The translations under genes and the position numbers were made by a program. Of a stretch of 12,474 nucleotides of DNA, positions 1 to 7,563 are shown piece by piece. The stretch spans positions 1 through 12,474 of the forward strand of contig CADCPJ010000028.1 in assembly GCA_902803245.1 (NCBI GenBank), read 5' to 3'. Origin of the DNA: an uncultured Lachnospiraceae bacterium (lineage in GTDB: Bacteria; Bacillota; Clostridia; Lachnospirales; Lachnospiraceae). The notes beneath the pieces are model-generated. The model did no database searches. It was not told the DNA's origin and was given only the letters and a program-made list of their open reading frames with translations. Numbering within the stretch: position 1 is the first letter of the stretch; each line of letters begins with the position of its first letter.

Positions 1-136
1 GGGCGGACAAGACGCGGAGCGTCTCTGAACGCCCACAATGAGGGACGCAAAGCGTCCCGAATGCTGGGGGTGCTGAATAGTTACGCTTATATTTTGCCGA
101 GTAAGAAAAAAATTTCGTTTACGACGATAAAAACAG
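1..136. repeat. Structured non-coding segment with tight hairpins, cut by window edge
   Basis: No gene is visible between the window edge and the yidD stop codon. Three nested or adjacent inverted repeats are seen: GGGCG (1-5) with CGCCC (30-34), enclosing GACGC (11-15) with GCGTC (19-23); and GGGACGC (42-48) with GCGTCCC (52-58) around an AAA loop. A sequence GCTGAATAGTTAC follows at 72-84. This clustering of GC-rich hairpins resembles an intergenic repeat or structured RNA element, of which only one end is in the window. On the minus strand it lies downstream of yidD, where yidC often sits in related genomes, but no start codon with a ribosome binding site is seen here. Whether it acts as a terminator is unclear, because no clear T-run follows the hairpins. 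Confidence 0.5.
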
Positions 137-349
137 TCAGGGAACCGGGTCGTATCCCCCGTGTGAAAAGGGATTGCACCGCAGAATTCTCCACAGCGCA
201 AGAAGGCCACCCTTCAGCGGCCCGTGCTTTTCAATCGCCTCAAGCCCGTACTGCGAGCAGCTCGGGCAATAAGGACATTTATAACCTTTATATGGTGATA
301 TGTGCTTCTGATAGATGCGGATCGAAGCAATCATCCCTCTTTTTAACAT
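137..349 (-). CDS. yidD: Membrane protein insertion efficiency factor YidD
   Basis: This 70-residue protein has the whole YidD family core: YQKHISP (residues 13-19), the cysteine cluster CPYCPSCSQYGLEAI (25-39) and HGPLKGG followed by LRCNPFSHGGYDPVP at the C-terminus. The length is normal for the family. YidD is a small membrane-associated protein thought to help YidC insert membrane proteins. The ATG at 347-349 overlaps the rnpA stop codon (343-345), which suggests translational coupling. A second ATG five codons in (332-334) would have its AAAGAGGG sequence too close to serve as a ribosome binding site, so the first start is preferred. It is the last gene of the rpmH-rnpA-yidD unit; yidC is not in the window. 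Confidence 0.93.
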   Translation of the reverse strand: MLKRGMIASIRIYQKHISPYKGYKCPYCPSCSQYGLEAIEKHGPLKGGLLALWRILRCNPFSHGGYDPVP

Positions 350-663
350 AACTTATTCATAAGACGTATCAGCGACTGTTCCAGTTCGCAGTATTCCGCT
401 TCCGACGCATGACTTCTTGCGATCACTGCGAGGTCATACCCTGCGCTAAATCCGTCCTCACTTTGTCGGTATATTTCTTTTAATCTTCTCTTGATACGAT
501 GGCGGACGACACTGTTTCCAACTTTTTTACTGACCGACACTCCGAACCTGTTTGGCCCGTCGTCTTCCCTCTTCAGAGCATAGAGAACGAGAAGGCTGTC
601 CGCTTTCGATGTTCCGCGTCTGTAGACCCGCGAAAAGTCTCTGTTATTCTTTAAACCGATCAT
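343..663 (-). CDS. rnpA: Ribonuclease P protein component RnpA
   Basis: RnpA is the protein subunit of RNase P; it binds the catalytic RNA and helps mature the 5' ends of tRNAs. The 106-residue product opens with LKNNRDFSRVYRRG, typical of the family, and carries the conserved basic helix RHRIKRRLKE (residues 54-63), the equivalent of the RNR motif, after FGVSVSKKVGNSVV. The reading frame stays open back to a GTG at 730-732, but the extra 23 residues are unlike any RnpA N-terminus, so the ATG at 661-663 is preferred. Its upstream AAGAAT is a weak ribosome binding site, so the start is less certain than the identity. It lies between rpmH and yidD and is presumably co-transcribed with both. Confidence 0.92.
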   Translation of the reverse strand: MIGLKNNRDFSRVYRRGTSKADSLLVLYALKREDDGPNRFGVSVSKKVGNSVVRHRIKRRLKEIYRQSEDGFSAGYDLAVIARSHASEAEYCELEQSLIRLMNKLC

Positions 664-758
664 ATCGATTCTTGTTGTCAGATGCAGGATAAGATAAAGA
701 AATTCATTAACGACTATAGAAGAAAAGACCACATTGACTGTGGTCTCTTATGTATTCC

Positions 759-896
759 TTACGCGGAAATCACTTTTCTTCCTTTTCTTCTTCTGGCCGA
801 TAAAACTTTTCTCCCGCTCTTCGTTGCCATCCTGGCGCGGAATCCATGAACTCTGGCGTGGGAGATCTTTTTCGGCTGGAATGTCATCTTGCTCAT
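759..896 (-). CDS. rpmH: 50S ribosomal protein L34
   Basis: This 45-codon gene reads [10 protein letters not shown], then [18 protein letters not shown], then [17 protein letters not shown]. It is a clear L34: the TFQPKK opening, VHGFRxRM and GRKVLxxRRxKGRK motifs are all present. L34 is a small, very basic protein of the large ribosomal subunit. The ATG at 894-896 is preceded by GAAGG with a 7-nt spacer; the internal ATG three codons later would be too far from that site. It is first in the minus-strand rpmH-rnpA-yidD unit and lies about 35 nt downstream of a near-consensus promoter. The order rpmH-rnpA divergent from dnaA is the classic arrangement at Gram-positive origins. Confidence 0.96.
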   Translation of the reverse strand: MSKMTFQPKKISHARVHGFRARMATKSGRKVLSARRRKGRKVISA

Positions 897-927
897 GTTT
901 ACACCTTCTTCCAGACTAGATTTCAGA

Positions 928-950
928 TTTGCCTATCCATTATAGGCAAA
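928..950. promoter_or_regulatory. 9-bp perfect inverted repeat over the rpmH -10 box
   Basis: TTTGCCTAT (928-936) and ATAGGCAAA (942-950) are exact reverse complements with a 5-base loop. The repeat covers the -10 box and probable start site of the rpmH promoter, a typical operator position. It could also form in DNA only, because just part of it would be transcribed. No binding protein can be named from the sequence. Confidence 0.5.
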
Positions 951-968
951 AATGTACTTTACTGTCAA
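939..968 (-). promoter_or_regulatory. Sigma-A type promoter for rpmH-rnpA-yidD
   Basis: Read on the minus strand, a perfect -35 TTGACA (complement of 963-968) and a perfect -10 TATAAT (complement of 939-944) are separated by 18 bp. Transcription would start near base 932 and give a leader of roughly 35 nt before rpmH. The -10 hexamer lies inside a perfect 9-bp inverted repeat (928-936 with 942-950), so a repressor or a leader hairpin could modulate it. Confidence 0.85.
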
Positions 969-1023
969 CTACTAAATGTAGTGGTCGAGCGGCCCCGGTC
1001 ACACTACGAAGAAGTTCGACAGT
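961..1023. promoter_or_regulatory. 63-bp interrupted palindrome between rpmH promoter and DnaA boxes
   Basis: ACTGTC at 961-966 pairs with GACAGT at 1018-1023, the arms continuing as AAC against GTT past a single bulged base. Inside, GTAGTG (978-983) pairs with CACTAC (1002-1007). The palindrome includes the -35 box of the rpmH promoter and ends 10 bp before the first DnaA box. It lies upstream of both predicted transcription starts, so a role at the DNA level (cruciform or protein site) is more likely than an RNA hairpin. Function unknown. Confidence 0.4.
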
Positions 1024-1033
1024 TTACATAAAC

Positions 1034-1054
1034 TTATCCACATTCTGTGGATAA
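1034..1054. promoter_or_regulatory. Pair of perfect opposed DnaA boxes
   Basis: TTATCCACA at 1034-1042 on the plus strand and its exact complement TGTGGATAA at 1046-1054 face each other with a 3-bp gap. Both match the consensus DnaA box at all nine positions. TGTGGATTT at 1057-1065 is a weaker third site with two mismatches. Given their position upstream of dnaA they may serve both origin binding and dnaA autoregulation. Confidence 0.9.
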
Positions 1055-1156
1055 GTTGTGGATTTATCGGGTATCATTCTGTGTTTTCGTGTAGTTTGAG
1101 CAGAAATGGTCTTTCTAAAGAGGGGATTTCCGCATGTTGACAAAAGGATTCGGCAT

Positions 1157-1165
1157 TTATCAACA
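1157..1165 (+). promoter_or_regulatory. Near-perfect DnaA box upstream of dnaA
   Basis: TTATCAACA differs from the consensus TTATCCACA at one position. It lies about 50 bp upstream of the candidate dnaA -35 box. TGTTGACAA at 1135-1143 is a weaker inverted match with two mismatches. Confidence 0.55.
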
Positions 1166-1214
1166 TATTCCGGATCCGGGCCGGTATTATGTCACCGGGA
1201 ACGGAGGCCGCCAC

Positions 1215-1243
1215 TTGTAAAAAGCGGAAATATACATTATTAT
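1215..1243 (+). promoter_or_regulatory. Candidate dnaA promoter
   Basis: TTGTAA (1215-1220) and TATTAT (1238-1243) are separated by exactly 17 bp. The -10 matches the consensus at five of six positions, the -35 at four of six. Transcription would begin near 1250, giving a leader of about 78 nt that contains a hairpin. An alternative TTGACA at 1137-1142 lacks a good -10 at the right distance. Confidence 0.5.
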
Positions 1244-1260
1244 ATATGTAGGAAAATAGG

Positions 1261-1283
1261 CGGCAAACTGCTTTGCCGTTTAT
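1261..1283 (+). promoter_or_regulatory. Terminator-like hairpin in the dnaA leader
   Basis: CGGCAAA (1261-1267) pairs perfectly with TTTGCCG (1272-1278) around a CTGC loop, and the stem is followed by TTTATTATT. It lies between the candidate promoter and the dnaA start codon. It could cause partial termination or affect leader stability. The seven-pair stem and broken T-run make it weaker than a standard terminator. Confidence 0.4.
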
Positions 1284-1327
1284 TATTGTCTGCACCTTCG
1301 AGGCAGAATGAGGAAATCTTCATAAAT

Positions 1328-2683
1328 ATGGACAATTTCACACTATTATCCGAGAAGTGGCCGGAAATACTGGACCGCATCAAAACCGAAAATGATCTCA
1401 CCGCCGTATCCTATTCCACATGGATCGCCCCTCTCGTGCTCAAATCGGCCGACAGCGAGGGGTTTCTTCTCTATGTGCCGATGGGAGGCATGGCGATCAA
1501 TCTCTTAAACAAGCGCTACACCTATGCCATCCGCACTGCCGTGACGGAAGTCACGGGACTCAGCCTAAGTGTCCACTACACGGACAGGGAGGACGAGGCC
1601 TCCTTCACCGAGGAGAGCACGGACGAGGCATTCGATGAGATTATGGAGCGCGCCCATCTGGAGCCGAAGTATACCTTCGACTCATTCGTCGTCGGATCCA
1701 ACAACAAATTCGCTCACGCGGCCTCCCTGGCCGTCGCGGAATCACCCGGCGAAATATACAATCCGCTCTACCTCTACGCGGGTGTGGGACTCGGAAAAAC
1801 CCATCTCATGCATTCCATCGCCCACTTTATATTAAGAAGGAATCCCGAGGCCCGTGTGCTCTACGTCACTTCGGAGACATTTACCAACGAACTGATCGAT
1901 TCCATACGAAACGGAAACACCTCGGCGATGACCAACTTCAGGAAGAAGTACCGCAATATCGACGTCCTTCTCATCGACGACATCCAGTTTATTATAGGAA
2001 AAGAATCGACGCAGGAAGAGTTCTTCCACACCTTTGAGGCGCTCTACGGTCAGAAGAAGCAGATTATCGTCTCCTCCGACAAGCCTCCGAAGGACCTCGA
2101 CATCCTCGAAGAGAGGATCCGCTCCCGTCTCGAGATGGGACTCATCGCGGATATCTCCTCACCGGACTATGAGACGAGGATGGCGATTCTCCGCAAAAAA
2201 CAGGAGATTGAGGGATATGAGATCGACAACGAGGTGCTCGACTACATCGCAAAAAACATAAAGTCCAACATCCGGGAGCTGGAGGGCTGCCTCAATCAGG
2301 TCCACGCGAAAGCGGTTCTTGAAAAATGCAACGTGGATCTGCCTCTGGCCGAGGTCATTCTTCACGACCTGATCTCACCGGACGAAGAGAAATCCGTCAC
2401 CAGCGAGATGATCATTTCCACGACCGCGGACCATTTTCATCTGACGCTGCAGGAGATAAAAAGTTCAAAGCGGGACAAGAAGTACGTCTATCCCCGAATG
2501 ATCGCCATGTATCTGTGCAGGGAGATGACGGAGGACGCCTATATGACGATTGCGGGACTTCTTAACAGAAAGGACCACACCACCGTGATATCCGCATGCA
2601 AGCGGATCGACAAGGAGATGGCCACGAATTCCCAGACCAAAAGAACAGTGGACGCGATTCGAAAGAAAGTCTCTCCGTCCTGA
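1328..2683 (+). CDS. dnaA: Chromosomal replication initiator protein DnaA
   Basis: DnaA binds DnaA boxes in its ATP form, oligomerises and melts the origin. The 451-residue product shows an N-terminal interaction domain (about 1-90), a short acidic linker, the AAA+ domain with Walker A GVGLGKT (152-158) and Walker B VLLIDD (213-218), the sensor 2 segment NIRELEG, and a C-terminal DNA-binding domain ending in KDHTTV. The frame is open from 1106, but that stretch contains a DnaA box and a promoter, and MDNFTLLSEKW aligns with normal DnaA starts. GAGGA at 1310-1314 is a somewhat distant ribosome binding site. The DNA-binding signature reads NRKDHTTV where most DnaA proteins have GGRDHTTV: the DHTT contacts are kept, the preceding arginine is lysine. 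Confidence 0.97.
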   Translation: MDNFTLLSEKWPEILDRIKTENDLTAVSYSTWIAPLVLKSADSEGFLLYVPMGGMAINLLNKRYTYAIRTAVTEVTGLSLSVHYTDREDEASFTEESTDEAFDEIMERAHLEPKYTFDSFVVGSNNKFAHAASLAVAESPGEIYNPLYLYAGVGLGKTHLMHSIAHFILRRNPEARVLYVTSETFTNELIDSIRNGNTSAMTNFRKKYRNIDVLLIDDIQFIIGKESTQEEFFHTFEALYGQKKQIIVSSDKPPKDLDILEERIRSRLEMGLIADISSPDYETRMAILRKKQEIEGYEIDNEVLDYIAKNIKSNIRELEGCLNQVHAKAVLEKCNVDLPLAEVILHDLISPDEEKSVTSEMIISTTADHFHLTLQEIKSSKRDKKYVYPRMIAMYLCREMTEDAYMTIAGLLNRKDHTTVISACKRIDKEMATNSQTKRTVDAIRKKVSPS

Positions 2684-2700
2684 TTGATGAAGAATAAAAA

Positions 2701-2774
2701 TGAGCATTTCGTTTTCCCTGTATGCAGTTCATCTCAGCAATTGCCTGCGTCAATTACAGATATAAACCAGTATA
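2701..2774 (-). repeat. Dispersed intergenic repeat, copy 1 (inverted)
   Basis: Read on the minus strand this starts TATACTGGTT and runs 74 nt to CGAAATGCTCA. It matches the copies at 7448 and 10841 over the same length; against the 7448 copy I count about 15 differences in 74 positions. The arms GTAATTG and CAATTGC still pair although the flanking stem bases differ. The 25-nt block at 2705-2729 is nearly identical to the other copies. The 3' extension found in the other two copies is not recognisable here, where the dnaA stop codon is only 18 bp away. Confidence 0.85.
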
Positions 2775-2798
2775 TCAACAAAAGCCACGTGTACGGAT

Positions 2799-2929
2799 TG
2801 TGTATAAAGGATCCCTAAAAAATGAATAACCACGGATACCACAGAGTATACTCATGCCCCATGCCCGTTTTATCAACACAGGAAAACCTTGATTTTACCG
2901 GCTTTATGAGCTCTATCCACGTATCCACA
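2799..2929. promoter_or_regulatory. DnaA box cluster between dnaA and dnaN
   Basis: Sites with one mismatch to TTATCCACA are TTATACACA (complement of 2799-2807), TTATCAACA (2870-2878) and GTATCCACA (2921-2929). CTATCCACG (2913-2921) has two mismatches and shares one base with the last site, so two DnaA molecules would sit side by side, pointing at the AT-rich tract. No site here is perfect, unlike the pair upstream of dnaA, which suggests lower-affinity sites near the melting point. Confidence 0.7.
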
Positions 2930-2976
2930 TCCCTTACTAAATACTGCTTTTAATTATCTTTTATACATAATATGAC
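2930..2976. promoter_or_regulatory. Putative DNA unwinding element with DnaA-trio-like repeats
   Basis: Directly after the last DnaA box comes CCC (2931-2933), then TTA and CTA triplets (2934-2939), then a stretch in which only 6 of the 35 bases at 2941-2975 are G or C. In Bacillus subtilis the basal unwinding system has the same order: two DnaA boxes, a short GC segment, DnaA-trio triplets, AT-rich DNA. By analogy the origin is predicted to open here. Confidence 0.65.
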
Positions 2977-3038
2977 TGTATGCCTGATCCGCACACTCTC
3001 ATCCGACAGGAATCATAATAAGGGGATTATAAATATTT

Positions 3039-4142
3039 ATGAAATTTACAGCAAACAAGTCCGACCTGCAGTCGGGAGTCAACATCGCGATCCGCGCTGT
3101 CCCCTCCCACACTACAATGCCGATCCTGGAGTGCATCCTCATCGAAGCGAGAACCGGGGATCTTGTCCTTACTTCAAATGACATGGAGATGGGAATCGAG
3201 ACCCACGTAAAGGCAGGCGTTGAGGAGAGAGGCCTCATCGCCGTTGAGGCGAAGATGTTTTCGGAGATCGTCCGCAAGCTTCCGGACGAGATCGTCACAT
3301 TCGAGTCGGACATGCATGACCGGATCACGATTTCTTCCGGGAAAGCGAAGTTCGCGATCAGCGGAAGGAGCGGCGAGGAGTTTACCGCACTTCCTTCCGT
3401 GGACATGGACGACTGCGTCACACTGTCCCAGCACACTTTGAAGTCCCTGATTCAGGAGACGATTTTCGCCGTGGCAAACAGCGAGAACAGCAAGGTCATG
3501 AACGGAGAGCTCTTTGAGATCCGCAGGGATATCTTCCGCGTGGTCGCCCTCGACGGCCACCGCATCGCAATTCGAACGGTTGCGCTGAAGGAATCATTTG
3601 AGGATAAGAAAGTAATCGTTCCGGGAAAGGCGCTGCAGGATATCAGCAGGATCATCAGCGGCGAGATGGATGAAATCGTGCGCCTGTACTTTTCGAAGAA
3701 CCATATCATATTCGAGATACCGGGAACAAGGGTCGTCTCGAGGCTGATCGACGGCGAGTTTTACAATGTGGATCAGATGATCTCAAACGACTTTGAGACG
3801 AAGATTGTCGTCAACCGCATGAGTTTCTTAAGCTGCGCGGACAGGGCGACGCTCTTCGTGAGAGAAGGAGATAAAAAGCCGATTGTCTTTGAGGCGGAGG
3901 ATCAGGAGCTTCACCTGTCAATCGAATCTCCGCTCGGCTCCATGAATGAGACGCTGGAAATTCTGAAAGAAGGGCGGGACATCATTATCGGATTCAATCC
4001 CAGGCTCATGATCGATGCCTTAAGGGCAATCAGCGACGAGGAGATCACGATTTATCTCATGAACCCGAAGGCGCCGTGCTTCATTAGGGACGAGGGAATG
4101 AGTTACACTTATCTCATCCTCCCGGTCAACTTTGTACACTGA
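3039..4142 (+). CDS. dnaN: DNA polymerase III beta subunit (sliding clamp)
   Basis: DnaN forms a dimeric ring around DNA that tethers the replicative polymerase and recruits repair and regulatory proteins. The 367-residue product has the normal length and the three repeated clamp domains. MKFTANKSDLQSGVNIAIRAV is a typical N-terminus, and YTYLILPVNF at the end is the conserved C-terminal strand that lines the peptide-binding pocket. The ATG is preceded by AGGGG (3021-3025), further away than ideal. dnaN is the first gene of a tight dnaN-yaaA-recF-gyrB run, 30 nt before yaaA. Nothing in the protein appears unusual. Confidence 0.97.
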   Translation: MKFTANKSDLQSGVNIAIRAVPSHTTMPILECILIEARTGDLVLTSNDMEMGIETHVKAGVEERGLIAVEAKMFSEIVRKLPDEIVTFESDMHDRITISSGKAKFAISGRSGEEFTALPSVDMDDCVTLSQHTLKSLIQETIFAVANSENSKVMNGELFEIRRDIFRVVALDGHRIAIRTVALKESFEDKKVIVPGKALQDISRIISGEMDEIVRLYFSKNHIIFEIPGTRVVSRLIDGEFYNVDQMISNDFETKIVVNRMSFLSCADRATLFVREGDKKPIVFEAEDQELHLSIESPLGSMNETLEILKEGRDIIIGFNPRLMIDALRAISDEEITIYLMNPKAPCFIRDEGMSYTYLILPVNFVH

Positions 4143-4172
4143 CGGCAGTCGGATATTTGAGGGTAGATGGAT

Positions 4173-4377
4173 ATGGAAATACTGAAGCTAAGAGAAGGGG
4201 ACGAATATATCACGCTCGGACAGCTTTTAAAGGCGGTCCGCCTCGTCGACAGCGGGGTCGAAGCCAAGGAAGCGATTCTTGACGGCGAGGCCTCCGTTAA
4301 CGGAGAGGTCGACACGAGGCGCGGCAGAAAGCTGCGGGACGGGGACAAGGTTCTCTTTAAGGGAACGGAGATCAAAG

Positions 4378-4388
<11 letters not shown>
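4173..4388 (+). CDS. yaaA: S4-domain RNA-binding protein YaaA/RlbA family
   Basis: The 71-residue product is almost entirely one S4 RNA-binding domain: ITLGQLLKAVRLVDSGVEAK, then AILDGEASVNGEVDTRRGRKL and DGDKV. Position between dnaN and recF, and length, match Bacillus subtilis YaaA (RlbA), which has been linked to ribosome assembly; that role here is by homology only. Two ATGs are possible. The one at 4173 lies 9 nt after GAGGG (4159-4163) and gives the family's usual 71 residues; the ATG at 4167 adds Met-Asp but leaves only 3 nt. The 3' end overlaps the recF start by 11 nt, so translation is probably coupled. Confidence 0.9.
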
Positions 4389-7379
<2,991 letters not shown>

Positions 7380-7563
7380 GAAACCATACGCGTTTTTATC
7401 GGTCAGTCTCATGAGAGGCGAATGCAATTGCTTCATTTCACTTAATTTATACTGGCTAACCTCAGTAATTGCCGAATGCAATTGCTTGGATTAACTGCAT
7501 ATAGAGAAAACGAAATGTTCTCTTTCAGGCAGATCGTTTCGCTAACGGCTACAGAAGGTGAGT
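7380..7563. other. gyrB-gyrA intergenic region with repeat
   Basis: This gap holds a copy of the dispersed repeat (from 7448) and, 54 bp before its hairpin arm, an exact extra copy of CGAATGCAATTGCTT (7419-7433, repeated at 7473-7487). No convincing terminator with a T-run and no strong promoter are seen, so gyrA may be read through from gyrB. AGAAGG (7553-7558) is the gyrA ribosome binding site. Confidence 0.6.
7448..7548 (+). repeat. Dispersed intergenic repeat, copy 2
   Basis: Starts TATACTGGCT and matches copies 1 and 3 across a 74-nt core (7448-7521), then matches copy 3 more loosely to about 7548 (TTTCGCTAACGG). A 16-position hairpin with a CGAAT loop forms from 7457-7472 and 7478-7493, with two mismatches. 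The near-invariant 25-nt block is at 7493-7517. A second, short stem is possible between CGAAA (7511-7515) and TTTCG (7537-7541). There is no open reading frame or clear terminal inverted repeat, so it is not an insertion sequence. A non-autonomous element or a structured RNA is possible. Confidence 0.85.

Larger units (their letters stand above)
897..1327. other. rpmH-dnaA divergent intergenic region, origin part 1
   Basis: These 431 bases hold no gene. From left to right they contain the rpmH promoter with its overlapping inverted repeat, a 63-bp interrupted palindrome, a pair of perfect opposed DnaA boxes (1034-1054), a further near-perfect box (1157-1165), two short palindromes (CCGGATCCGG at 1170-1179; CCGGT 1181-1185 with ACCGG 1194-1198), a candidate dnaA promoter (1215-1243) and a leader hairpin (1261-1278). 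In Bacillus subtilis the equivalent region is the upstream part of a bipartite oriC and also autoregulates dnaA. The same role is inferred here. Confidence 0.7.
2684..3038. other. dnaA-dnaN intergenic region, probable oriC with unwinding element
   Basis: These 355 bases contain no gene. Just after dnaA lies an inverted copy of the dispersed repeat (2701-2774). DnaA box-like sites follow at 2799-2807 (TGTGTATAA, inverted), 2870-2878 (TTATCAACA), 2913-2921 and 2921-2929. Then come CCC, TTA-CTA trinucleotides and an AT-rich tract (2934-2976), and finally the dnaN leader with AGGGG at 3021-3025. Boxes next to an AT-rich tract between dnaA and dnaN are the usual place for origin melting in Bacillota. 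Confidence 0.8.

Noticed and set aside
61..351. 96-codon plus-strand frame at the left edge
   Set aside because: It is the shadow of yidD and of the hairpin segment, without a ribosome binding site or protein-like composition.
664..732. 23-residue N-terminal extension of RnpA from a GTG
   Set aside because: RnpA proteins begin close to the LKNNRDF segment, and the extension has no homologous character.
1106..1327. 74-codon N-terminal extension of DnaA
   Set aside because: The segment contains a DnaA box, a candidate promoter and a hairpin, and the sequence does not resemble DnaA; the ATG at 1328 matches the family start.
4279..4377. Extended RecF start inside yaaA
   Set aside because: The extra residues are the out-of-frame reading of yaaA. 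The TTG at 4378 has a well-placed CGGAG and gives the normal RecF N-terminus.
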